A stretch of 64,000 nucleotides of DNA from positions 397,749-461,748 of the forward strand of contig NZ_ML974131.1 in assembly GCF_004143485.2 (NCBI RefSeq), read 5' to 3'. The translations under genes were made by a program, and so were the position numbers. Positions 42,937-51,322 of this stretch are shown one piece after another; position 1 is the first letter of the stretch, and each line of letters opens with the position of its first letter. The notes beneath the pieces are model-generated. The model ran no database searches. It was not told the DNA's origin and saw only the letters and a program-made list of their open reading frames with translations. Source of the stretch: Halorussus amylolyticus. GTDB lineage: Archaea > Halobacteriota > Halobacteria > Halobacteriales > Haladaptataceae.

Positions 42937-43560
42937 TCACTCCGGCAGTATCACCTCCCGGTCGTCACCCCACGACTCGACACGCGCCGAGAGGTAGTCG
43001 GTCGCTTCCTCGGGGGTCACGGCCCCGTGGTCTACCATCTCACCGACTGCGGCCTTCGTGCCGCGGAACCACCCTCGGAGGTAGTCGTCGCCCGCGTTCG
43101 GTTGCGGTTCGACGCCCCACGGTCTGGCTTCGAGTAGCGCGCCGTGACCGACCGTCTCGCTTCGCTCGACTCGGTCGCTGTCGGTTTCGAGACCGAACCA
43201 CAGGACGTGGAACGGCGTCGTCTCGTAGTCGTCGCCCACCCGGAAGAACGCCTCGTGGTGGAGGAAATCGAGGCGCTCGGCGACTATTTCGGCGAGAGAG
43301 AGGTCGGTCGCGACGGGGTCGGGGGTCACGCCGAACGACGTGTCGGACGCGAACGGCGTCTCGGCCGAGATGCGCCGGGCGAGGCCGAAACTCGCTCCGC
43401 CCCAGTGCGAGCGGTGGAGGTCGAAGGTCGGGTCAGAGTTCGGTTCGGTGTCGGTTCCGGCGTCGGCGCTGTCGCTGGAATCCGTGTCGTCGCGGTGGTC
43501 CGTGTCGTTTCGACAGCTAATGTCGTCGCGGCGGTACGCGAGGAGTGCGCGGTGTCCCAT
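42937..43560 (-). CDS. DUF6735 family protein (haloarchaeal)
   Basis: A 207-residue protein from ATG 43560 (MGHRALLAYRRDD). The family head MGHRAL.AYRR is followed by an Asp/Ser-rich loop and DLHRSHWGGASFGLARRISAETPF. It ends in RVESWGDDREVILPE. No enzyme motif is seen and the function is unknown. The start agrees with the family; a longer frame to 43770 adds unrelated sequence. Confidence 0.75.
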   Translation of the reverse strand: MGHRALLAYRRDDISCRNDTDHRDDTDSSDSADAGTDTEPNSDPTFDLHRSHWGGASFGLARRISAETPFASDTSFGVTPDPVATDLSLAEIVAERLDFLHHEAFFRVGDDYETTPFHVLWFGLETDSDRVERSETVGHGALLEARPWGVEPQPNAGDDYLRGWFRGTKAAVGEMVDHGAVTPEEATDYLSARVESWGDDREVILPE

Positions 43561-43622
43561 CCGGGGAGGGTTGGTCCCGGCTTCGGACTTAAATCTACGT
43601 GCGGACCTCCGTTGGCGCGTGA

Positions 43623-43658
43623 TTTTCGGGTCGGTCGCGGTCGCGACCGACCCGAAAA
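43623..43658. repeat. Perfect 17-bp-arm hairpin (GT loop)
   Basis: TTTTCGGGTCGGTCGCG (43623-43639), loop GT, then CGCGACCGACCCGAAAA (43642-43658). It lies in the gap between two divergent genes (DUF6735 start 43560; cystathionine synthase start 43828). It belongs to the short-loop palindrome class. Confidence 0.9.
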
Positions 43659-43827
43659 GCGTTCGCGCCGAGTCGCGACGTTGCCGATACCGGCATTTTC
43701 CCAGTGATAAATGGATAATCGCGATAGGAAATAGGCGGCCGTGACGGTGTGACGAGAGTTCGCCCGGCACTCGCTACCGGCGTTCCGGGACCCAAACGAA
43801 TATCCGGACTTCCACCGAGGTAGGCCC

Positions 43828-45009
43828 GTGACTCACGACGACAACCGTCTCGGCTTCGAAACCGCGGCGATTCACGCCGGGGAGGAACCGAATCTCGAAC
43901 CCGGCGGCACCGGCGACCTCGTCTCGCCGATTCACCTCGCCTCGACGTTCGCGATGGACCGGGCGGGCGACCCGAGCCACGGCTACAAGTACTCTCGCTT
44001 AGGAAACCCGACGCGAGACGCGCTCGAACGCCGACTCGGCGCGCTCCACGACGCGACCCACGGCATGGCGTTCGGGTCGGGGATGGCCGCCATCGCCACC
44101 GCGTGCCTCGGACTGGTCTCGCCCGGCGACCGCGTCGTGGCGTTCGACTCGCTCTACGGCGGGACGCGGGTGTTCCTCTCGGAGTTCCTCGACCGGTTCG
44201 GCGTCGGCGTCGAGTACGTCGATGCGACCGACCCCGCGAACGTCGCCCGAGCGATGACCGACGACACCGCGCTCGTCTGGATGGAGACGCCGACCAACCC
44301 CCTGCTCAAACTCTGCGACCTCGCCGCCATCGCCGAGATTGCACACGAATACGACTGTCCGCTCGCGGTGGACAACACCTTCGCGAGTCCCTACTTCCAG
44401 CGCCCCCTCGACCTCGGCGCGGACCTCGTCGCGTACAGCACGACGAAGTACCTCAACGGCCACACCGACTCCATCGGCGGCGCACTCGTCACGGACGACG
44501 ACGACCTCGCCGAGCAGTTCCGATTCGTGCAGGGGTACGCGCTCGGGTCGATGCTGGCTCCGTTCGACTGCTATCTGGTGCTTCGCGGCGTGAAGACGCT
44601 CCCGGCCCGAATGGCGCACCACGAGCGCAACGCCCAGGCGGTCGCGGAGTTTCTGGCCGACCACGAGGCGGTCGAACGGGTCCACTACCCCGGACTCGAC
44701 TCCCACCCCCAGCGCGACCTCGCCGACGAGCAGATGGACGGCTACGGCGGCGTGGTCTCGTTCGAAATCGACGGCGACGGCGCGGAGGCGCGGGCGTTCG
44801 TCGAGTCGCTCGACGTGTTCACGCTCGCGGTCAGCCTCGGCGGCGTCGAGAGCCTCGTCGAACACCCTGCGAGCATGTCGGCGTCGTACGTCCCCGAGGA
44901 CGAGCGCGAAGCCGCGGGCATCACCGACGGTCTCGTCCGAGCGCCCATCGGCATCGAGAGCACTGACGACCTGCTCGCGGACCTCGACCGCGGACTGAGT
45001 CGATTGTAG
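43828..45009 (+). CDS. Cystathionine gamma-synthase/lyase family PLP enzyme
   Basis: A 393-residue protein starting at GTG 43828. FETAAIHAGEEPN is the family head, KYSRLGNPTRDALERRLGALH follows, and LVAYSTTKYLNGHTDSIGGA contains the PLP lysine. It converts O-acylhomoserine or cystathionine in methionine/cysteine metabolism; which of the two directions it catalyses cannot be told from motifs. It stands alone, followed by an ion antiporter. Confidence 0.92.
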   Translation: MTHDDNRLGFETAAIHAGEEPNLEPGGTGDLVSPIHLASTFAMDRAGDPSHGYKYSRLGNPTRDALERRLGALHDATHGMAFGSGMAAIATACLGLVSPGDRVVAFDSLYGGTRVFLSEFLDRFGVGVEYVDATDPANVARAMTDDTALVWMETPTNPLLKLCDLAAIAEIAHEYDCPLAVDNTFASPYFQRPLDLGADLVAYSTTKYLNGHTDSIGGALVTDDDDLAEQFRFVQGYALGSMLAPFDCYLVLRGVKTLPARMAHHERNAQAVAEFLADHEAVERVHYPGLDSHPQRDLADEQMDGYGGVVSFEIDGDGAEARAFVESLDVFTLAVSLGGVESLVEHPASMSASYVPEDEREAAGITDGLVRAPIGIESTDDLLADLDRGLSRL

Positions 45010-45124
45010 GCGGGGGGACGTTCGCGCGCAAAACCGACCGCAAGAATCGGACATCGCGCCGCCGCGTTACGGACATGCCCAACCCACCCGTACCGATTTC
45101 CGGGCGCGCACCGTACGACGGCGC

Positions 45125-46090
45125 GTGCCCAGTCTCTCGTTCGACCTGCTCCTCGTCGCGGGGAGCGTCCTCGCGCTGTGGTACGGCGCGTCCGCGTTCG
45201 TGGAGTCGGCCGCGCGACTCGCTCGCGGTGTCGGCGTCTCCGACCTCGTGGTCGGTCTCACCGTGGTCGCGGCCGGGACCTCCACGCCCGAACTCCTCGT
45301 GACCCTCGACGCCGCCGTCGTCGGCCGGACCGACATCGCCGTCGGAAACGTCGTCGGGTCGAACGTGTTCAACCTCGGCCTGCTGGTGGGCGTCGTTGCG
45401 CTCGTCGCGCCACTACCGACCACCCGGACGTTCGTTGTTCGAGATGGCACCGCGCTGGTCGGTGCGACCCTTCTGACGACCGCGCTGGTCGCCGACGGAC
45501 GCCTCGGGAGACTCGAAGGACTCGCGCTCGTCGCGCTCTACGCCGGGTACGTCGCGGTGCTGATTCGGTGGGACGGCGGGAGTTCGAGCGCGGAAGCCGA
45601 CGGCAGCCCCGAAACGTCCTCGGCGACCGTGGTGGCCGACCGGACGTTCGAGTCGCACGACCTCCTCCGGGCGGTCGCGGGACTCGCGGTCCTCGTGGTC
45701 GGTGCGCACCTGCTGGTGGAGTCGGCGGCCGACCTCGCCCGTCTCGTCGGCGTCTCCGAGTGGGTCATCGGCGCGACGGTCGTCGCGGTCGGCACCTCGA
45801 CGCCGGAGCTGGCGACCTCGCTCGCGGCGTCGGCCCGCGGGCGACACGGTGTCTCGGCCGGGAACTTCGTCGGGTCGAACGTGTTCAATCTGCTCGCGGC
45901 GCTCGGCGCGACGGCGGCGATTCGTCCGGTCTCCGTGACACCCGACGCGTGGACCGGTCTGCTGTGGCTCTGCGGACAGATGGTGGTCGTCGTGGTTCTG
46001 TTCCGGACCGGGTGGCGACTCTCCCGGCCCGAAGGAGCGTTGCTCGTCGTCGGGACGCTGGCGTGGTGGGTCGCGAGTGTCGCGGGGTGA
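45125..46090 (+). CDS. Sodium/calcium antiporter (CaCA family)
   Basis: A 321-residue protein starting at GTG 45125, with two homologous halves of about five helices each. Each half has the ion-binding motif: VGNVVGSNVFNLGL in the first, SAGNFVGSNVFNLLAAL in the second, each preceded by a G(T)STPEL motif (AAGTSTPELLVTLDAA and AVGTSTPELATSLAA). The central acidic loop (SAEADGSPETSSATVV) is short. It moves Ca2+ or Na+ across the membrane. Confidence 0.93.
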   Translation: MPSLSFDLLLVAGSVLALWYGASAFVESAARLARGVGVSDLVVGLTVVAAGTSTPELLVTLDAAVVGRTDIAVGNVVGSNVFNLGLLVGVVALVAPLPTTRTFVVRDGTALVGATLLTTALVADGRLGRLEGLALVALYAGYVAVLIRWDGGSSSAEADGSPETSSATVVADRTFESHDLLRAVAGLAVLVVGAHLLVESAADLARLVGVSEWVIGATVVAVGTSTPELATSLAASARGRHGVSAGNFVGSNVFNLLAALGATAAIRPVSVTPDAWTGLLWLCGQMVVVVVLFRTGWRLSRPEGALLVVGTLAWWVASVAG

Positions 46091-46194
46091 GAGGTGTCCC
46101 GAGATGAGAGGCGTCTCGGGGTATCGCGAGGCGACGCTTCCGACGCTCGGGCGAACCACCACCGTATTTGTCCCGGCCGCCGAAATCGCCGCCA

Positions 46195-47214
46195 ATGACC
46201 GACCTCGGAAAGGTGGACCGGGAGTTCTTCGACTCGCACATCTACCCGAATCTCGGGGCCGACCGCGGGGACGTGACCCTCGGACCGCGACACGGCGTGG
46301 ACTTCGGCGTCATCGACGTGGGCGGGCAGGCGGTCGTCCTCGCCGCCGACCCGCTCTCGCTGACGCCCGCGCTCGGCTTCGAGAAGGCGGCGTGGTTCGC
46401 GGTCCACGTCGCGCTCTCGGACGCCGCGGTGTCGGGGATTCCCCCCTCGCACCTCGCGGTCACGTTCACCCTCCCGCCCGAGATGACCGACGCGGAGTTC
46501 CGGACCGTCTGGGAGACGTTCGACCGCGAGGCCACCGACCTCGGCGTGAGCATCGTGACCGGCCACACCGCCCGATACGGCGGATGTTCGTACCCGTGGG
46601 TCGGCGGCGCGACCGCGCTCGCGGTGGGCGACCCCGACGACCTCGTGCGGCCCGACGGCGCGACTCCGGGCGACCGACTGCTCGTCACGAAGGGACCGGG
46701 TCTCGAAGTCGCGGGCTTTCTGGTGACGCTGTTCGAGGACGCGGTGGATCTCCCCGAACAGACGATTTCGGACGCCAAGGAGCGGTTCTGGGACCTGAGT
46801 CCGGTCCGGGACGCGCTGACCGCGGCGGCCGCCGGACCCGTCACGGCGATGCACGACGCGACCGAGGGCGGCCTTCGCGGCGCGCTGGTCGAACTCGCGC
46901 GGGCCGGAGGGGTCAGACTCGACGTGGACTCGTCGGCGGTGCCGTTCCTGCCGGGCGTTCGCGAAGCGTGCGACTTCTTCGAGGTGGACCCGTGGACCGC
47001 GACCAGCGAGGGGACGCTCCTGCTGACTGTCGAGGCGTCGGGCGTCGAGGCGGTCCTGTCGGCGCTGGAAGCCGAGGGCATTCCGGCGGCCGAAATCGGC
47101 GAGGTTCGGGAGGGCGAGGGGGCGTATCTGGACGGCGAGCGCGTCGAACCCCCGGAGGTGGACCCCTCGTGGGAGGTCTTCGAGGAGTACGCCGAGAAGG
47201 TGGGACTGGAGTGA
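46195..47214 (+). CDS. AIR synthase-related protein (HypE/ThiL-like family)
   Basis: A 339-residue protein from ATG 46195 (MTDLGKVDREFFDSHIYPNLG). The N-terminal AIR-synthase domain has GRHGVDFGVIDVGGQAVVLAADPLS-type residues and GFEKAAWFAVHVALSDAAVSGIPPSHL. The later AMHDATEGGLRGALVELARAGGVRL is the family's ATP-binding C-terminal core. Related to HypE, but no Cys-rich C-terminus is present and no hydrogenase genes are near, so the substrate is unknown. It is in the same direction as the antiporter. Confidence 0.8.
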   Translation: MTDLGKVDREFFDSHIYPNLGADRGDVTLGPRHGVDFGVIDVGGQAVVLAADPLSLTPALGFEKAAWFAVHVALSDAAVSGIPPSHLAVTFTLPPEMTDAEFRTVWETFDREATDLGVSIVTGHTARYGGCSYPWVGGATALAVGDPDDLVRPDGATPGDRLLVTKGPGLEVAGFLVTLFEDAVDLPEQTISDAKERFWDLSPVRDALTAAAAGPVTAMHDATEGGLRGALVELARAGGVRLDVDSSAVPFLPGVREACDFFEVDPWTATSEGTLLLTVEASGVEAVLSALEAEGIPAAEIGEVREGEGAYLDGERVEPPEVDPSWEVFEEYAEKVGLE

Positions 47215-47297
47215 ACCGGGGATCCTCCGTATTTTATTTCGTAGACGTGTTTGGCGGTGAGACGTGTGCTCAGCGGGAAAAGGGGTGTTTGACACGA

Positions 47298-47603
47298 GAA
47301 GCTAGCTACTCCCGGTACCTATGAGGACCGCACAGCACCGCGACCGCACCGCGCCCCGTGCCTCCCCGCCTGCTCGCGCACGAGGCGCTCGCGGCGCGTC
47401 CCGTGGTCTGCGTAGCCTCCGAAACGCCAGACTTGTCCGGGCCCCTGCGGTCAGGAAGCACTCGCGCGCCTCCGGCAGAGGCGCGCGAGTGGGGAGGTGT
47501 GGGGATTCCTGGCGGATGAAGGGCGAGGGAGGCGCGAGCGACCGACAGGGAGCGAGCAACGACTGAGGGCTTCAATTCCTAGGTACCGGGAGTAGCTAGC
47601 TTC
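47298..47603. mobile_element. Dispersed repeat, copy 2 (24-bp terminal inverted repeats)
   Basis: The ends are perfect 24-bp inverted copies (47298-47321 and 47580-47603), each including the 17-nt tail TACCGGGAGTAGCTAGC, for a total of 306 bp. The right half has the hairpin ACTCGCGCGCCTC/GAGGCGCGCGAGT (47460-47490, loop CGGCA), GAGCGACCGACAGGGAGCG and the tail. The left half is similar in reverse orientation (GCGGTGCTGTGCGG on the minus strand). No coding capacity and no clear target duplication. Confidence 0.75.
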
Positions 47604-47730
47604 ACGCCGATGAACCCTATTCGAAATGAATACGGTACCAGCGACTGGCGGAGGCTGATGAACGCTAACAACGAGCGAAGCCACTCCGAAAAAATCCCGG
47701 CACGGAACCGAATACGCCAGAAGTACGCTT

Positions 47731-47997
47731 CTACGCGCCGGCTTCTTCGAGCGCCGATTCGAGTTCCTCGCGCTGGGTGACGCCGACGAATCGCTCTACC
47801 ACGCCGTCGTCGTTCTCGACCACGATGGTCGGAATCGAGCGGACCTGATACTCGTTGGCGACGTCTTGGTGTTCGTCCACGTCAATTTTCTCGAACTCGA
47901 CATCGCCCCAGTCAGACTCCATCTCTTCGAGGATGGGGTCCTGAGTCTTGCACGGGCCACACCAGTCGGCGTAAAAGTCCTTCAGGGTGACAGTCAT
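47731..47997 (-). CDS. Thioredoxin
   Basis: An 88-residue thioredoxin from ATG 47997 (MTVTLKDFYADWCGPCKTQD). The active site is WCGPC, with the cis-Pro in VRSIPTIVVENDDG. The length is that of a minimal thioredoxin. Longer readings extending upstream to 48303 overlap the opposite strand's Sec61-beta gene and are Arg/Ser-rich, so they were not used. It serves as electron donor for reductases. Confidence 0.93.
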   Translation of the reverse strand: MTVTLKDFYADWCGPCKTQDPILEEMESDWGDVEFEKIDVDEHQDVANEYQVRSIPTIVVENDDGVVERFVGVTQREELESALEEAGA

Positions 47998-48148
47998 TGG
48001 TGGTCTGGCCGAATGTACCTGCGCCGCGCGCATAAGGGTTTCCCACCGACGCTGACTTGCCGCGACCGCAACTCTCCAGCGTTCTGACCACCCGGACGCG
48101 TCGAGACGCTCCGAAAGGTTTAGGCGACCCGAGGGCGCATCGTGACTC

Positions 48149-48313
48149 ATGAGCAGCGGAGAAAACAGCGGCGGACTGATGTCCAGCGCGGGACTCGTCC
48201 GATACTTCGACGCCGAGGACAGTAACGCGATTCGCATCGACCCTAAGACCGTCGTCGCCTTCGGGGTCCTGTTCGGTCTGTTCGTCCAGATGCTGAACGT
48301 CATCGGACTGTAA
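48149..48313 (+). CDS. Preprotein translocase subunit Sec61-beta
   Basis: A 54-residue single-span membrane protein ([24 protein letters not shown] then [22 protein letters not shown]). The N-terminal Gly/Ser head and the [16 protein letters not shown] segment are those of archaeal Sec61-beta. It is the small accessory subunit of the SecYE translocon. Start ATG 48149 is supported by the full family match. Its neighbours are unrelated. Confidence 0.93.
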   Translation: MSSGENSGGLMSSAGLVRYFDAEDSNAIRIDPKTVVAFGVLFGLFVQMLNVIGL

Positions 48314-48368
48314 CGGCGCTCTTTCGTCTCGGAGAAAGTATATCAGACGTCTCACTGTAGCGCCGCGC

Positions 48369-49415
48369 ATGTCAGACAGCAACGGCGTTTCGATTTCTGG
48401 TGACGCTCACTCTCGCGCCGAACTCCGGGACGCGGTCCGCGATATGTTGCCCGCCGCCGAACTCCGGGACGTTCGTGCAGTCGAGCGCGGGAAGAACGCC
48501 GTCTACGTCGTCACCCTCTCAGATGGCGAGGAGTCGCGCGAACTTGTTCTGAAGGTCGGCACCTACCACTTCCCGGAGGGGTGTCGCGCCGAACCGTTCG
48601 TCCTCGACCGAATCGCGTCTCGCACCGAAATTCCCGTGCCGGAGGTCGTGGGGTTGGGTGAACTCGCAGACGCCCCGTGCTTCCTCGCCGAGCGCGTCCC
48701 CGGCGAGACGTTCGAGTGCGACCCCGAAGCCCTCGCGCCCGAGACGTTCGAGCGAGTCTGCGTCGAGGCGGGCCGAAATCTCGGCGAGCTCCACGCCGCG
48801 CTCCCGGCCGACGACTGGGGATTGTTGGGCGTCGAAGCGGGCCACCAGTCGCTCGAATTCGTTCGAACGTTCGACGACTGGCCGACCTACTTCGAAGCGT
48901 GGGCGAGCCACAACGTCGAGCGCCTCGAAGGCACCCGATTTTCGGACCTGACTCCCGCGTTGGACTCCCGGGTCGCCGACGCCGCGGCGGAACTTCGGGA
49001 ATACGGCCCGTTCGACCCGGTCGTGACTCACTACGACTACCGACTCGGCAACCTCCTGCTGAACCGAGACGCGTCCAATCGCCCGGTCACGAACGCGGTC
49101 ATCGACTGGGCGACCCCGACCGCGGCGACCGCCGAATCCGAGTTGGCCGTGACCGACGCCCTCCTCGTGGACTGGCCAGCGTTCGGACCCGACAGAAAGC
49201 GACACCTCCGCGAGCGTCTCTACGAGGGATATCAGGAGACGAACGACCTCGAACGCGACGCGGGATTCGAGGTACGGCGTCGGGTGTACGACTTCGCGGC
49301 GCGACTTCGACTGATGGTGAATCTCGACGAGGAGATGGCCGGACGCCCCGAAACCGCCGTCGAGGCCCGCGCCCGCGAGCATCGGGACGCGCTCGCCCGA
49401 TTCGGCGCGGAGTGA
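48369..49415 (+). CDS. Phosphotransferase (APH/choline kinase-like) family protein
   Basis: A 348-residue kinase-fold protein. The N-terminus has VYVVTLSDGEESRELVLKVGTY, with the ATP-binding lysine. GRNLGELHAALPADDWG precedes VVTHYDYRLGNLLLN, the Brenner-type HxD...N catalytic loop; AVIDWATPTAATAESELAV supplies the metal-binding Asp. The family phosphorylates small hydroxyl substrates such as aminoglycosides or choline; the actual one is unknown. Confidence 0.85.
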   Translation: MSDSNGVSISGDAHSRAELRDAVRDMLPAAELRDVRAVERGKNAVYVVTLSDGEESRELVLKVGTYHFPEGCRAEPFVLDRIASRTEIPVPEVVGLGELADAPCFLAERVPGETFECDPEALAPETFERVCVEAGRNLGELHAALPADDWGLLGVEAGHQSLEFVRTFDDWPTYFEAWASHNVERLEGTRFSDLTPALDSRVADAAAELREYGPFDPVVTHYDYRLGNLLLNRDASNRPVTNAVIDWATPTAATAESELAVTDALLVDWPAFGPDRKRHLRERLYEGYQETNDLERDAGFEVRRRVYDFAARLRLMVNLDEEMAGRPETAVEARAREHRDALARFGAE

Positions 49416-49457
49416 CGAGACGCACGCTTTTTGCGCCCCGACTTCGTAACCCCGGTC

Positions 49458-50075
49458 ATGACTCTCAAAGCTGGCGTCATCGCCGTCCAGGGCGACGTGA
49501 GCGAACACGCCGACGCCGTCCGCCGGGCCGGAGCGGCCCACGACCGCGAAGTCGAGGTGGCCGAGATTCGGACCGCGGGGACAGTGTCCGACTGCGACCT
49601 GCTTCTGATGCCCGGCGGCGAATCGACCGCTATCTCGCGGCTTCTCCAGTCGGAGGGCATCGCCGAGGAAATCGTCGCCCACGCGCAGGCGGGCAAGCCC
49701 GTGCTGGCGACGTGCGCGGGCCTCATCGTCGCCGCGACCGACGCGGGCGACGACCGCGTGGAAAATCTCGGTATCGTAGACGTGACCGTCGAGCGCAACG
49801 CCTTCGGTCGCCAGAAGGATAGCTTCGAAGCGCCCCTCGACGTGGCGGGCCTCGACTCGCCGTTTCCGGCAGTGTTCATCCGCGCGCCGCTCATCGAAGA
49901 GGTGGGTGAGGGGACGGAGGTCCTCGCCGAGTGGGACGGCCGACCGGTCGCGGTCCGGGACGGACCCGTGGTCGCCACCTCGTTCCACCCCGAACTCACG
50001 CCCGACTCGCGGCTTCACGGGCTCGCGTTCTTCGAGGACGCGGACGCAGAGGAATCGATTCCCGTCGGCGAGTAG
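49458..50075 (+). CDS. pdxT: Pyridoxal 5'-phosphate synthase glutaminase subunit PdxT
   Basis: A 205-residue class I glutaminase from ATG 49458. GVIAVQGDVSEHADAV is the head, LMPGGESTAISRL is the glutamine pocket, and PVLATCAGLIVAA holds the catalytic Cys; the His-Glu pair is in ATSFHPELTPD. It supplies ammonia to the PdxS synthase. PdxS is not in this window. It heads a tight group with the DUF151 gene and hisE. Confidence 0.95.
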   Translation: MTLKAGVIAVQGDVSEHADAVRRAGAAHDREVEVAEIRTAGTVSDCDLLLMPGGESTAISRLLQSEGIAEEIVAHAQAGKPVLATCAGLIVAATDAGDDRVENLGIVDVTVERNAFGRQKDSFEAPLDVAGLDSPFPAVFIRAPLIEEVGEGTEVLAEWDGRPVAVRDGPVVATSFHPELTPDSRLHGLAFFEDADAEESIPVGE

Positions 50076-50111
50076 GGCAGACTTTTCTTGCTGGCTCCCG
50101 TCGGTCGGGAC

Positions 50112-50564
50112 ATGAACGCCGACATCGATGCGGTGCGAGTCGCCATGACCGGCGAGGGTCCGGTCCCGGTGGTCGTGCTCGCGCCCGACGACGACGAGGA
50201 CATTCTCCCCATCTTCATCGGCTTCGAGGAGGCGGTCAGCATCGCCCGCGGGATGGAAGCCGAGGACATCGGTCGCCCGCTGACTCACGACCTCCTGCTC
50301 GACGTGATGGAGGAACTCGGCGGGCGAGTCACCCGCGTCGTGGTGTCGTCGCTCGAAGACAACACCTACATCGCCGACCTCCACATCGACACCCCGCGAG
50401 GGACGACCGTAGTGGACGCCCGGCCGAGCGACTCGCTCGCGCTCGCCGCCCGGACGAACGCCCCGGTCGAGGTCGGCGACGAGGTGTTCGAACACGGCCG
50501 ACGAGACCCCGAGGAGTTCGAGGAACTGCAGGATATCAACGAAGTCGCGGAGTTGGGACCATGA
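50112..50564 (+). CDS. Bifunctional nuclease family (DUF151) protein
   Basis: A 150-residue protein from ATG 50112 (MNADIDAVRVAMTGEGPVPVVVL). PIFIGFEEAVSIARGMEAEDIGRPLTHDLLLDVMEELGG is the family core, then VVSSLEDNTYIADLHI and VDARPSDSLALAART. DUF151 is called a bifunctional nuclease in plants and bacteria, but an archaeal function is not shown. Its stop overlaps the hisE ATG (ATGA), indicating co-translation. Confidence 0.9.
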   Translation: MNADIDAVRVAMTGEGPVPVVVLAPDDDEDILPIFIGFEEAVSIARGMEAEDIGRPLTHDLLLDVMEELGGRVTRVVVSSLEDNTYIADLHIDTPRGTTVVDARPSDSLALAARTNAPVEVGDEVFEHGRRDPEEFEELQDINEVAELGP

Positions 50565-50875
50565 GCGGGAACCCGGAAAGCGACGGCGACACCGACGCCG
50601 TGCTCGACGAACTGTTCGCGGTCATCGAAGACCGCAAGGAGACGATGCCCGAGGGGTCGTACACCGCCTCGCTGTTCGACCACGAGAAGGGCGAGAACGC
50701 GGTCCTCGAAAAGCTCGGCGAGGAGGCGACCGAACTGATTCTGGCGGCGAAAGACGACGACCGCGAGGAGATGGCCCACGAGAGCGCCGACATCGTCTAC
50801 CACCTGCTGGTCCTGCTCTCGATGAAGGGGATGGACATCGAAGACCTGCGGGCGGAGCTTCGAGAGCGGCGGTAG
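50561..50875 (+). CDS. hisE: Phosphoribosyl-ATP pyrophosphatase HisE
   Basis: A 104-residue MazG-fold enzyme of histidine synthesis: FAVIEDRKETMPEGSYTASLFDHEKG then LEKLGEEATELILAAKDDDREEMAHESADIVYHLLVLL carry the conserved acidic metal-binding residues. It hydrolyses phosphoribosyl-ATP to phosphoribosyl-AMP. No other his gene is next to it. The ATG overlaps the stop of the DUF151 gene. Confidence 0.94.
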   Translation: MSGNPESDGDTDAVLDELFAVIEDRKETMPEGSYTASLFDHEKGENAVLEKLGEEATELILAAKDDDREEMAHESADIVYHLLVLLSMKGMDIEDLRAELRERR

Positions 50876-50916
50876 GGCGATTTTGGGGGGTCGATTCCGG
50901 GAATCTTCGTTAGAAT

Positions 50917-51230
50917 CACGGCGCGCGCTGGCGCGACTCGTGGTTTGAGTCGCGCCCAAAGCGCGCGAGGGATGACGAGAACGAGCGACCGCAGGGAGTG
51001 AGTGAACGAATCGGTTGGGGAGGATTGTGGCCCGCGTTTGCGGTGCGGATGCGGTCTCATAGGTACCGGGAATAGCTAGCTGCTCTCTACTTCTGTCGTT
51101 GAGGATTTTGACCGCGTCTCTACCTCCGTCGTTGAGGACTTTGACCGCGTGGAAAGTCGCGCATACCCGGAATAGCTAGCCGCTCTCTACTTGCGGTCCA
51201 GTTTATTGGGTTTCGTTATCTACTCCCGGT
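50917..51230 (+). repeat. Dispersed repeat, copy 3, with extra tails
   Basis: CGGCGCGCGCTGGCGC leads to a hairpin GGCGCGACTC/GAGTCGCGCC (50930-50956, loop GTGGTTT), then GCGCGAGGGATGA, GAGCGACCGCAGGGAG, ATCGGTTGGGGAGG, GCGGTGCGG and the tail TACCGGGAATAGCTAGC (51064-51080). Two 33-bp tandem repeats follow (51084-51149). A second tail with one mismatch lies at 51164-51180 and a weak inverted tail near 51221. The body aligns with copy 1 over about 160 bp. Confidence 0.85.
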
Positions 51231-51322
51231 GCAAATGGAGGCCGCATCCGCACTGCAACGAATCGCATCCGCACCGTAACCGGGCGGGAGCTTTCGAAGC
51301 CAACACCCGGCAATTCCGAAGA

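Noticed and set aside
46091-46194. Short direct repeats with GTCTCGGG/GTCCCGAG before the HypE-like gene
   Set aside because: They are imperfect and short, within what GC-rich spacer DNA can show by chance.
47731-48303. A 190-residue extension of the thioredoxin
   Set aside because: It overlaps the well-supported Sec61-beta gene antisense and adds Arg/Ser-rich sequence.
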